NCBI RefSeq assembly: GCF_000203795.2
Contig: NW_006281103.1
Coordinates: forward strand, 939,658-1,003,657
From: Batrachochytrium dendrobatidis JAM81
Lineage: Eukaryota > Chytridiomycota > Chytridiomycetes > Rhizophydiales
Length of the DNA: 64,000 nt
Reading direction: 5' to 3'
In this document: in pieces, positions 54,543-64,000 of the stretch
Layout: each line of letters starts with the position of its first letter
How positions within the stretch are numbered: the first letter of the stretch is position 1
Program-made: the position numbers and the translations under genes
Notes under the pieces: model-generated
Told to the model about the DNA's origin: nothing
Seen by the model: only the letters and a program-made list of their open reading frames with translations
The model's database searches: none

Positions 54543-54872
54543 ATCTAGCAAACTACAGAATCGATCGTTGATTCCAGTTGAATTTACTATTATGCCACGT
54601 GATGATTAGAATGATTTGAAGCATAACTTGAATGATTAAAACTGTTTAGTTAATTAACCAACAATTCAATAAAGATTTAATAAATATTCAATAAATATTC
54701 AATAAAAGATTCAAGTTGAATTCATTTCATTCTTGTCTTGGCTCAAGTCTCGAATATTCAACTAATTGTTGAATTGAATAGATTTGCTTATTCAATCAAT
54801 TTGCTGGTTCAAGTTTTGTTTTATTCAAAAGTCTTGCAGATTAAAAAGGCTTTTACCATCATCACAATTAGT
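54543..54872. promoter_or_regulatory. Divergent promoter region with ATTCAA/TTGAAT clusters
   Basis: Between the start codons of the Bem1-like and Pif1-like genes lie 330 AT-rich bases. About eleven copies of ATTCAA or its complement TTGAAT occur within 54630-54835. The cluster could be binding sites or just a decayed simple repeat. No TATA box is obvious for either gene. Confidence 0.4.
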
Positions 54873-57352
54873 ATGATTCGTTGTGTTAATATTACATGTG
54901 ATGGTTCTTATAGTAAACCTTTTAGTCAACTCAAAAGAGTCCATACTGCACTTTCCTTGTCATTAAAGTCTGGATCAAAGTCCGCCTTGGTATTTGTACC
55001 GTCAAATAGGATCTGGATTGATACTCAGACCACTGCTGCTTATACAAGATGTTTCCATTCTGCAACTGCTCCTATTCGTTCATTTGCTGCTACTCAATCT
55101 GAATCTAATCCATCCTATCACATTTCATCTTTCAATCAGCCTGCATTGGACCAAAACACTTCTCACTCTGTAAATACACTAAAAGATGAATCTACTTTGG
55201 AAACTCCAGTGTATGAAAATAATTCTGAGGATATCGATCGGCTTAACTTAGGACCTGATAGATATCGATATTCTAAATCATCAACTCTTACTCATCATAT
55301 CGACCTAAAAAGCAAAAGCACCATGAACCTTATTACTGATATACACACAAAGGACCGCAATGCCTTGAATTACCAACATAAATACTCTGATATATCGCAG
55401 TTGGTTAGTGGTGAAAGTGCTCTTTCTTTAGTAAATTCAGTTCAAGACGCTAGCATAGATCTGAATGGGATGTTGTCAGATGAGCAGCAGGAGATTATGG
55501 ATCTGGTTGAAGCTGGCGAAAATGTGTATTTCTCTGGTAATATATATTCTAATCATTCAATTCCAATATTCCCACAACTGATGTTTGAAATCACTGCTAA
55601 TTTGGATATAGGTAAAGCTGGATCTGGAAAAACTCAATTGATTCGACATATTGTTACCAAGATGCGTCTTAAAGGCTTTACTGTTGCTGTCACTGTACGT
55701 TTTATTGATTGATATACATTTGGTTGATAATACCACTCATTACTGTTACACTTGATTAGGCACCAACTGGAATTGCTGCTTCTTTGGTATATCGATTTGT
55801 TTCTCTTGCTTTTATGCTTTTTATACTCCACTAATTTTATTGAACCACAATGTACATGTTGAAGATTGGGGGAAGAACTTTACATTCATTTATAGGGCTT
55901 AAATCAAATTTTGGCTTGCATCACGATTACAAAAATATGATACGGTATGCTAGACTGAACAAGTACTCTTTAGAATCATTCACAAAAACAGATTTGTGGA
56001 TTCTTGATGAGGCCTCGATGGTTTCTCCAGGATTATTTACAACTCTGGACAAGGTATTTCGGACATTGCGAAATCGTCCAGATGAGCCCTTTGGCGGTAT
56101 TCAAATTGCTCTATGCGGTGACTTCTTCCAGTTGCCGCCCATCGTAAAAAACATTCGTCCTAATCGAAAGTCTGCAGAAGAAACGTATAAACAAGATACA
56201 TCATTTATTCAAGACGCTTTAGCATTTTCTCAATCTTCAAAATTCATTTCGACACTTCGACAAGCTAGCAAAGTGTTGGAATCTGATGCGGATGCCCCTC
56301 AAACTAATAAGCAAAAGGTATTGCCCAGATTCAACTCTCGTTTTGGAGAAATCGATCATCATACACAGTATCTTTTTGACAGCCCCTCTTGGCAAGATTT
56401 GGTTCGTTACGGGATGGCTCAACGGCAGCTCACCATGTCATTCCGTCAACGTGATGCCACATTCGTGTCGTTTCTAGATGATATCCGCCACGGTATTTGG
56501 TCCAATACCCATTTTGACTATCTAGAACCTTACACTCAAACCAAATTTGAAGACGATGGCATTGAGCCTATGCTTCTTTCTGTCTATCGTAGTGATGCTG
56601 AAAGACACAATTGGAAAAAGCTATGCGAGCTCAAAACCAAAGTGTATTTTTACGACTCTATTGATGTGCTAGATTTACCCAAACGAACCAAGAGTGGATA
56701 TGCTGGTGCAGTGACTCCAATCCCTCTTAATACTACATCGATGCAACTAATAATGGACAGGGAATTTGACTTGTTTCAGCCAAATCGCACTTTGCCTCTA
56801 CGTGTAGGTGCTCAGGTGGTCCTACTAAGAAATATCAACGTTGCAGAGGGACTTGTCAATGGCACATGTGGTGTAGTGATTGACTTTCGACTCGTGTTTG
56901 ATGAACTACAGCAACAGCAGATTCTTTTACCAGTGGTTCTGTTTCTACGTCATAACAGGGAACCACAAGCTTTTATTGTTGGATACTGCGAATTTTCATC
57001 CAAAATAGATCATCAAACTTTGCTGACTCAAAATGGTGGTGCTGCTTTTAGCCGAGATTCTAGTGTTTTAAATCAAGCCGAAGCTGAAGTGAGTGTTCCC
57101 ATGCCTCAACTCCGACGTATCCAGCTACCTCTGAAACTTGCATGGGCCATGACAATCCATAAAGCCCAAGGATTGACACTTGATCGGGTTGAAATTGATA
57201 TACGAAGATCTTTTGCACCTGGACAAGGATACGTTGCCTTGAGTCGGGTTAGGAGTCTATCTGGATTAAAAGTGCGATGTTTTGGATATCAATCAATTAT
57301 GGTTTCGTCGAGGGTTTTGAAAGAGTTTGGCCAGTTTCCTCGTAGTGGATAA
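54873..57352 (+). CDS. PIF1: Pif1-family DNA helicase, probably mitochondrial
   Basis: Four exons, 54873-55536, 55612-55694, 55760-55786 and 55865-57352, join to 753 residues. Exon 3 is only 27 nt and encodes motif Ia. The N-terminal 60 residues are Arg/Ser/Lys-rich with few acidic ones, like a mitochondrial presequence. Motifs: G-K-A-G-S-G-K-T (222-229, Walker A), A-P-T-G-I-A-A (250-256), W-I-L-D-E-A-S (303-309), C-G-D-F-F-Q-L-P-P (near 340), M-S-F-R-Q (near 450), H-K-A-Q-G-L-T-L-D (near 690) and G-Y-V-A-L-S-R-V-R (near 715). Pif1 helicases unwind 5'-3' and help maintain mitochondrial DNA, telomeres and G-quadruplexes. All motifs are intact. Confidence 0.93.
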
Positions 57353-57714
57353 AGCATTTTTGAAGGATTGCTATATTATCTTGTAGTTTTGGAATTAACC
57401 AATACAAATGAATCCAACGTATGGATTACGGCTTACTTGCATTAGATCATCCTGCACCTCGGCACTCGAGTTTATTTTAAAATCTATTAAAAATCTATTT
57501 AGCTGATTCATGCAGAGTGCGATGGCTCTGCCTTGGTAGTTATTGTATTTATTCTTTATTATGAGCCATAAGAGTAAAGGCCGCATAAAAGCTCAGATTT
57601 GTTTAGTGGCTTGGCATGAGTCGACTCATGCCATTTGGTACCAAGGGTTGTTTGTCCAATAGTTATTATTTTTATATTGAACAAGCAATAATGTGGATTA
57701 ATGCTGAGTTTACG

Positions 57715-57985
57715 AACCAGCAAGAATTGGGGTTTGTTGGAAGACTCCTATTGGACATTCCTTTTCACGGCTATTAACAAAATACAATAATAAAGGAATA
57801 AGTGAAAGAATGTTAACCATCAGTATGCACCATGTGTTTGGAAGTATTGCATAAAACTCATTCAACCCCACACAAATGTGGTTTCTTGGTGATGCTTTTT
57901 TGCAAGTATTACTAGATGGTTCATCTGCTGACTTGAATGGCATGAGCATCTATCGATCGTGTCTTGTATTATGGTGATAATCTGA
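57715..57985 (-). repeat. Dispersed repeat, half A, inverted copy
   Basis: The reverse complement has GATAGATGCTCATGCCATTCAAGTCAGCAGATGAACCATCTAGTAATACTTGC and then a T-rich part, matching 7476-7926. It lies downstream of the plus-strand Pif1-like gene. Confidence 0.65.
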
Positions 57986-58139
57986 TTTATTGAACGATCT
58001 GCTGATCCTGTCGATTACACAAGAACAACGCTCCCCATTTGATCTTGTCATGACACGACCTTTAGCGTTCCACCCACATGGAATCTGTGCATTGACTTGA
58101 AGCCATCATACAATATTACAAACGAATAACTCATACTGT

Positions 58140-58345
58140 TCAAATGTAGTAATAGTAGCCTGTTCAAACGATTATAAATGCTTCCAAAACATGATGATTG
58201 CTAACAATTCCTCATTCATTTATCCATTCCCATTCTCTCTATCACCAGTCGTAGGTGATTCAAAGTGTGAATATATGAATTATTGTTTCATGAACTGGCT
58301 GTCTATTATTGGAAATCCTTATTGTGTTCTATTTACGTGAGTACA
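58140..58345 (+). repeat. Dispersed repeat, A 3' end joined to inverted B
   Basis: AACATGATGATTGCTAACAATTCC...CTATCACCAGTCGTAGGTGATTCAAAGTG continues into the reverse complement of half B (CACGTAAATAG...ACAGCCAGTTCATGAAACAAT). The A/B join is the same as at 11754. Confidence 0.65.
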
Positions 58346-58681
58346 AATGTAAAGTTCAAAGCAGCAGGGTTTGGCAATGGCAATTCCAAAATAATGCTAA
58401 ACCAAAAAAGGAAAGAATTAAGATATTTTATTTTACGTGAATGGGTGGCAAAGATTTGGTATTGATAATAGTTGCAAATCTGGCCACGTCAATTGAACCC
58501 GTAATTATTATTGTAAATCAAAATATTATTCATGTCTAAATTAATCGTTATTTTTTTAAAGCTAGTCTGTCCAATTTGCATATAAAGCCTTGATCTTGCC
58601 CAGTGTTTTGACTCTAAAACACTCGAGTGCATATCAATTCATTCTATACATCTTGAAAACCCTCTCTGGAATTTCATAACT

Positions 58682-60055
58682 ATGCAATATATTTTCTCAT
58701 CTGCCATAGTCGCCGTGCTTGCTCTAGCTACTGATGCCTCTCCTCTGCTCTACAAACGAGCCGGCGTTGGCTCGGCAGTTTCAAATGCACGCATGACATT
58801 TTATGGTGCTGATTATGGTAAGCTTTTACAATAGTTCAATGGCCTATTAGATCAGATCTGTGTAATGGGACAGCCCAGTTTTGGAGCTGGCATGTTTTTG
58901 CCATTTTAATTTATTTGTTCACGCCCCTTTGTTACCATTATTTTGGTGAAACCATGTTGATGAGGTTGTTCCGACCACCCACGTGGATCGTGCATGGCAT
59001 GTATTTGATGTGGGCTGGCGGATACAACTGGCTACTTCCGCCTTTATCTAATTATTTTGCCCCATCGTAATTTGCGGCTGCTTTACCTATTCTAGTTTCG
59101 GGGTTGCCTAATTTCTTATTGATTTCAGCCCCCAATTCGCTTATCTTACTGTTTGCTGACCTCATCTTTATTTATTCGACTTTTTTTTATTACAGTCCAA
59201 CTTCCTGGCGGACAATACACTGGAGATGTTCCACCCGTCCAGCCTATGGGTATTGGAGCCTGTGGTACTGCATTCGAGCCATCGAACCATAAAGTGTTTG
59301 TTGCTATGGGTGCAAGTTTTTATTCCGAAGCCCTTTGTGGAAAATGCGTTCGGGTTACTTACCAAGGCAAAACCACTGTCGGCCCAATAGTCGACAAATG
59401 CCCTTCATGTGGTGAAGGTCTAGATCTCTCCATTGATATGTTTGGCGATTTGGTTGGTGGAATTGGAGCCGCTCGTACTGTTGGTGTTTTGAATGCGGAC
59501 TACGAGATTATTGATTGCAATGGTGGCGGTAGCCAATCGCCACAACCCAAGGCTCCTGCTCGTGCCAAGACCACTGCTGATACACCTGAACCCACTCAAA
59601 AGCACGAGCCTTCAAAGGATGATTCTAATACTACCGAGACATCCGAGCCAACTCATAAATCTGAGCCTAAATCTAAACCAACCCAAGAATCTGAGCCTAA
59701 ATCAACCCAAGAATCTGAGCCCGAATCCACCCATAAACCTGAACCTAAATCTAAATCAACCCATAAATCTGAACCCGAGTCCACTCGAGAGTCTGAACCT
59801 GAATCGACCCAAGATTCTGATTCCGATTCCGATTCTGAATCCATCCAAGAATCCGATTCCGATTCTGGACTTGAATCTACCCCAGAGTTTAAACATATAA
59901 AAAACAAGTCCATCACCACAACCCCATCCAACAAGAAATCCAACAAGAAACACAAAAAGTCCAAGAAATCCAAAAAGTCGAAAAAGTCCAAAAAGATTGT
60001 TTCCAATGGTGGCACACCCTGTCACGACCACACTGGCGGCTCGCCAGCTAAATAA
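58682..60055 (+). CDS. Secreted expansin/RlpA-like protein with repetitive charged tail
   Basis: Exons 58682-58817 and 59196-60055 join in phase 1 (a 378-nt intron) to 331 residues. Residues 1-20 are a signal peptide, followed by L-Y-K-R-A (Lys25-Arg26). Residues about 37-165 form a double-psi beta-barrel as in RlpA/expansin/barwin proteins: M-T-F-Y-G-A-D-Y-G, G-A-C-G, C-G-K-C-V-R-V-T-Y, V-D-K-C-P-S-C-G and D-L-S-I-D-M-F. Expansin-like proteins bind and loosen polysaccharide networks without hydrolysis. The tail has E-S-T-H-K-S-E-P units, an S-D-S-D run, and a K-K-S-K-K-S-K-K basic end. The basic tail might bind host or wall anions; that is inference. Confidence 0.85.
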
Positions 60056-60816
60056 TTCATCCTACTAGATCTCATCATTATTTTAAATCACTTGCATGCT
60101 TGCAAGGTAAAGCCATACATCCATCCAGTTTTACTTTTTTTAATTCCATTTTATGTATCCCAGTATGTTTTTGATGTTTATTTGTTTGCTGCTACTGTGT
60201 CCTGGTTTAGCCATTTTTAATGACTACTCGGCAGTGGTGTATATAAGCCTGTCTACTTGCAATTAAAAATATATGTTGAATACTCTGCAAATGTGTTTTT
60301 TTTGGGGATATTTTTTACATGTTCAGATAGACTGCTCGTTTGCATTACAGAAATGGCTCAATGGTGTTCATCTGTTCCAAACCCATATGATCTCTTGCAT
60401 CAAGACTCATTTTAATACTCATTCAAAAATACAATCTATTCGATAAAAAATTGAGATGGCGGTACTGCCTAGGCAAAGCACCAATGGATAAAGTGTAGAA
60501 GAAAGTGATCAGTTTTTGAAAAACATGCAAACATATGAACTAGTAAAACAGAATTGGTATTCTAATAATGTCTGCTATAGAAAAAGGTACATTCAAGGAT
60601 CACGGGTGAGAAATAAAAATAGTGTCGTTTGATTTGGAAATGCATGCGCTATAAAAAGCAACCATGATCTTGTATGATGAATGGCAGGAGGCTCATTGCC
60701 ATGCAATGACCAAAAAATTATCAAAATAATAACTAGGTTACAATGGAATATGAGATTGGATCAGGAAAAAATGGCATGATCAATACACCAATTGCTAATA
60801 GGAAAATAGCCGTATG
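60056..60816. other. Intergenic, no feature seen
   Basis: About 760 bases between convergent genes, AT-rich. Two T-rich runs near 60120-60330 could be terminators or UTR. No repeat copy noticed. Confidence 0.4.
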
Positions 60817-62262
60817 TCAAATCATACACAGAAGCACCACGATGCTGCTTGCCATGATTGGGTAGTAATGCTTTGTGTGAACAAAACCAACAGTAGACGC
60901 AGAGCTGGTTTGTGAACTACCAGGACCAATCACCATTGTTCGTGCTGGAGTAGCAGATGCTGTTGAGCTGCTGGGATCAGAGAGATTGCTTTGCGATCCA
61001 TTGGCTGGATGAGCTGCGAGTAAAGTATATAGAGTTGCGTTGACAACGCCCATGCGAGGAGCAAGAAAGGAAAATACACCAGTGATGATTTCACTGTCTG
61101 GAAGAGTGAAATTGGAAGTGTTGGGGAGTGTAATGTTACCGATATAGGTATCCTCTTGAACCTGAATGAGTGCCTGAGTATCAAGACCCTGAGCACCATT
61201 TTCATTGACTTCGCTAGCAGAGATATGCGAGACTTGTGGATCGTAGATGTAGTGAAATATACCAGACATAGTGAGCGGGATTTCAACGGTCAACAGCATT
61301 ATCATTTTGGAAGTATCGGTTACACATCCAATGCACGCAGTTTTGCATGCATTGCAGAAATCAGGCGTCACTGTCGAGTTGGGAGCAGGAATTCTAGACA
61401 TAGTTGCGCGCCGAACAGATAAAACTGCTCTGCTAATCCATGTATTAAGTGTTGGTGGATGATAGACGAACGTGATGTTGACCATTTCCGTTCCCATGAG
61501 TAAATGCTTAGGGCACCCATCAAAGCCAAGATCGTTTTTGCGAAGAGAATCTGACGAATTTGTTAATTTGCTGAGCAATTGGCAAGAGTATGTAAGTGAT
61601 CCTTTAAACCTAGACGATAAGGGAAGCGGCGTACTTTTAACAACTAGTGGAGAATCTGATGGAGGCGCGATGACAGGTGGTGTCGAAGGCCGTTCTACTT
61701 GATTTCCAGCAGAAACTATACAGTCATAAAAAGTAAGATATACTGCAAATACAACAATGATCGTATCACTGATATAATCAATGAGCAGGAAAGCCAAGTA
61801 ATAATCAAATTGAATAGGGACAACTTGATAGGGCGATTCAACACAACATCGAGTCGAGGCAAAGCCGTTGACAATGTAGTAGAATCATACACTATTGCAA
61901 GTTCAAACGTTTGTTGCTATTGAAGCAGTAATAGATGCTCTTGTAGTAGTGAGCAAGACTAGTTTTTAAACAAGTTGTAATCACGAATTGCAGTAAACCT
62001 AAACGGGTTACTCGAATACGAGCACCACTATATTCTCCATCGAATAAACTGGTCTTTCAAACTGTAGGATTGAGCACATCACTGAACATACCCATTGACT
62101 GATTATCAAATGGCTGTTTAGAATCAGTGATGATGGTAGTGATTGGGATGAACCCACTTGAATGATGACATTCCAACAGTTGAACAAATTACCTGTGAGA
62201 GAGCTAGTCAGCAGCAACAGTACAATCAAAAGACGTGCGATAACAGCTGATATGCTCAACAT
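60817..62262 (-). CDS. GPI-anchored Cys/Ser/Thr-containing surface protein
   Basis: Exon 1 (62193-62262) encodes M-L-S-I-S-A-V-I-A-R-L-L-I-V-L-L-L-L-T-S-S, a signal peptide, and ends at an ACAG|GTAATT donor in phase 1. Exon 2 (60817-61715) begins at a GTATAG acceptor in matching phase, giving 322 residues over a 477-nt intron. A more complex 5' structure is possible. The body has cysteines (C-N-A-C-K-T-A-C-I-G-C near 120), several N-x-S/T sites, a Ser/Thr-rich stretch near 270-300, and a hydrophobic C terminus (P-I-M-A-S-S-I-V-V-L-L-C-M-I), fitting a GPI signal. No family recognised. Confidence 0.6.
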
Positions 62263-62818
62263 GATTGATGCAGACTCAAAGAAACAAGTAGAAATGGTTG
62301 ATGTGCAACCAACAGCGGTCTTGCAGTGGCGACAGCAAGTTGTCTAAAGTGGTTGTAAAATTAAAGCGGTCGAAAAACCCTTAAAATTGCTCAATGAAAT
62401 CCAAGACTACCCGATACAGCACACAGCTAATTTAACCATTTTACCAATTTTATTCCACAAACTTGACCAGCAAGTCACATGCCATGAGTTGATGTTGTGA
62501 CCCTTTGTTAAACACTGTCGCTTGGTGTAATAAGTTGTTGATGTAAATCCACTCATTCTGCTCTTGGTCACCTATTGTAACGCTCAAAGTTGATTGAAAA
62601 TCATTCAACGCCTTTTTAAAGTAAAATTGAGTTTGATAGCAAGACTCGTTTACATTGTATCGTTGCATTTGCCATTTAAACTCGACGCTATTTAAACCAA
62701 AAAAAGACCATGCAACTAGAATCGCAATATCTAAAATAGATATTGCAATCAAATTTTTATTAGGTAGCAAATATCACGTAAAAGGCAAATGTTACTTTTG
62801 ATGGAAAACAAAATGAAA
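62263..62818. other. Intergenic, 555 bases, unsupported frame only
   Basis: A 106-codon minus-strand frame at 62450-62770 begins without ATG and has no recognisable content; it could be an exon of an unseen gene. No other feature. Confidence 0.35.
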
Positions 62819-63309
62819 CTAGTCTCGCTTGGGAGACTCGGAATGATGGCGAGGAGGTGTGATGGATCGATCACGACGGGGGGAAACAGAGCGATCACGA
62901 CGAGGAGAAACAGAGCGATCACGACGGGGGGAAACAGAACGATCACGACGAGGAGAAACAGAGCGATCTCGGCGGGGAGAACTGCGACGGCCGGGTGAGC
63001 TACGACGGCCGGGTGAGCCACGGCGATCAGGAGAGCGTCTGGCGTCGCTGTCCTTTCCATTGGCAGCATCACGATCCTTGACAGAAATCACAGCACCTTG
63101 AAATTCAGTCTTGTCAAACTGTTCAATGGCAGAGTTCTTGTCAGTCTCGCTGGTGAATTCGACAATACTGAAAACATGGATTGATTTAGCAAACTAACAA
63201 TACGTAATGCTTTAAACAGTTTCGGCCTTGTATAAACTTACCCATCTCCACTATTATCAATGTTGGTGAAAATGACATCGCCGACCTTGCGGAACAAATC
63301 CTTCAGATC
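62819..63309 (-). CDS. SR-type splicing factor, 3' part (runs past the right edge)
   Basis: Exons 63242-63309 and 62819-63167 are joined across a 74-nt intron (GTAAGT, TTTTCAG). The 68-nt exon begins in phase 0 and is preceded by a TTGAATAG acceptor; no upstream exon is found in 63310-64000. The visible 138 residues are the C-terminal part of an RRM (D-L-K-D-L-F-R-K-V-G-D-V, I-V-E-F, A-I-E-Q-F) and then a long arginine/serine domain with tandem S-P-R-R-D-R-S-V units (near-identical 24-nt repeats). SR proteins bind pre-mRNA and recruit splicing factors; phosphorylated S-P and S-R steps control them. This looks like the second RRM of an SRSF1/Npl3-like protein; the first RRM is beyond the window. 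Confidence 0.85.
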
Positions 63310-64000
63310 CTATTCAATGGAAATAGATAAAATACAAGTACCCAGATAAAATGCAAAACAAGGCAAGTAAAGACAAAACAAAAACAGTTAGAATCATCAA
63401 CGAAATTGAGCCATGGCCATCCAAGGGAAGATAGAGTAAGACATGATCCAAGAAAGATTTCCGAGATTCCCATCCTTGGTCGTCTACCAAAAGTAGAAGT
63501 AATTGAGACCATCAAGAATCCGTGAGATGAACAGAATATTTAGCCATTGAGCCTTAACAAGCCTAGTCCAGTAGGCTTTGGCAATCAAAGTCAGAGCCAG
63601 ATCAGTCAGAAAAGAAGCACCATAGGTGTTTGGGTGATGCGTTCTGGATAAAAGCAGCGAAATCCCAAGATCCGCAGAAATAAGCCATGCTTATCAACTT
63701 CTTATTAAACGAAATTCCCAAAGGAAACACTCAATAAAAAGTAGATATAGCAGGTCGTAAAATCATGGCTATTAAAAGATGGCAACCCCAAGATCCAACT
63801 TAAAAAACAGAAGACAGATGCTTGATCCAGTAGGATACGCTAGTGTACTGATCGGATCCAGTTTCCCCTGTGAATCAGATTCTTTAGCCATATACAGAAG
63901 TTTAATCCATCCAGAAGATCCACAAAAGCAAGACTGTCACCCAGATTGACATTCTATTCTTCCTAATGGCAGTCATCAACCCAAAAAGCTCAACATAGCA
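63310..64000 (-). other. Long intron or 5' region of the SR-factor gene
   Basis: No coding exon was recognised in these 690 bases on either strand. If the gene continues beyond the edge, this intron is over 690 nt, several times longer than other introns here. An 80-residue frame on the minus strand at 63303-63515 has stop-rich flanks. Confidence 0.4.

Larger units (their letters stand above)
57353..58681. other. Intergenic, 1.3 kb, filled with repeat copies
   Basis: Contains the inverted half-A copy (57715-57985), a plus-strand half-A 3' end (58140-58262) and its inverted half B (58263-58345). TATAAAG at 58581-58587 lies about 95 bases before the expansin-like ATG and is the likely TATA box. 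No gene was seen. Confidence 0.55.

Noticed and set aside
62450..62770. 106-codon minus-strand frame
   Set aside because: No ATG, no domain, no splice context that I can confirm.
1..64000. tRNA, rRNA and autonomous transposase genes
   Set aside because: No cloverleaf or rRNA-like sequence, and no transposase or reverse-transcriptase motif was found by eye; a tRNAscan/Infernal run would be decisive.

Overview
The window looks like a contig from a chytrid fungus, most probably Batrachochytrium or a close relative. The genes are AT-rich with short GT-AG introns (about 75-160 nt, CTAAT-like branch sites). There is a large set of secreted and GPI-anchored proteins, several with a signal peptide followed by a Lys-Arg processing site and a low-complexity repeat body. 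Housekeeping genes are clearly fungal (Bem1/Scd2-type SH3-PX-PB1 scaffold, Pus3, mitochondrial Pif1-type helicase, AVT-type amino-acid transporter). The species call is inference from style, not from a search.

1-6.0 kb: a decayed virus-like or Polinton-like block. It holds a spliced unknown gene, a broken RING-H2 gene, a frameshifted SIAH-like RING gene, an unknown minus-strand frame without ATG, and the N-terminal half of a protein-primed type B DNA polymerase with many frameshifts. A broken coiled-coil/trypsin-like protease lies against the polymerase breakpoint.

6.5-16.5 kb: small secreted and GPI-anchored genes (CBM19-like, mucin-like) separated by copies of a dispersed repeat, then a membrane-anchored GH5 protein that has lost its catalytic glutamates.

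16.8-31.1 kb: a proline iminopeptidase, a Gly/Thr-rich secreted protein, a sigma-type GST, two small secreted proteins, a five-exon zinc-finger (DUF3505-like) gene, and a 1164-residue secreted protein built from minisatellite-encoded repeats.

31.6-46.5 kb: a small secreted protein, a Ser-rich unknown gene abutting a six-domain gelsolin/villin-like gene, PUS3, a Kre9/Knh1-like GPI protein, a divergent mitochondrial-carrier-like protein, a Myb-like protein and an M50B-like metallopeptidase.

46.9-64 kb: two tandem paralogues with a W-x-R-A repeat that I do not recognise, the AVT transporter, the Bem1-like scaffold divergent from the Pif1 helicase, a repeat-filled gap, an expansin/RlpA-like secreted protein, a GPI-anchored protein, and the 3' part of an SR splicing-factor gene running off the right edge. 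I found no rRNA, tRNA or CRISPR array by eye.
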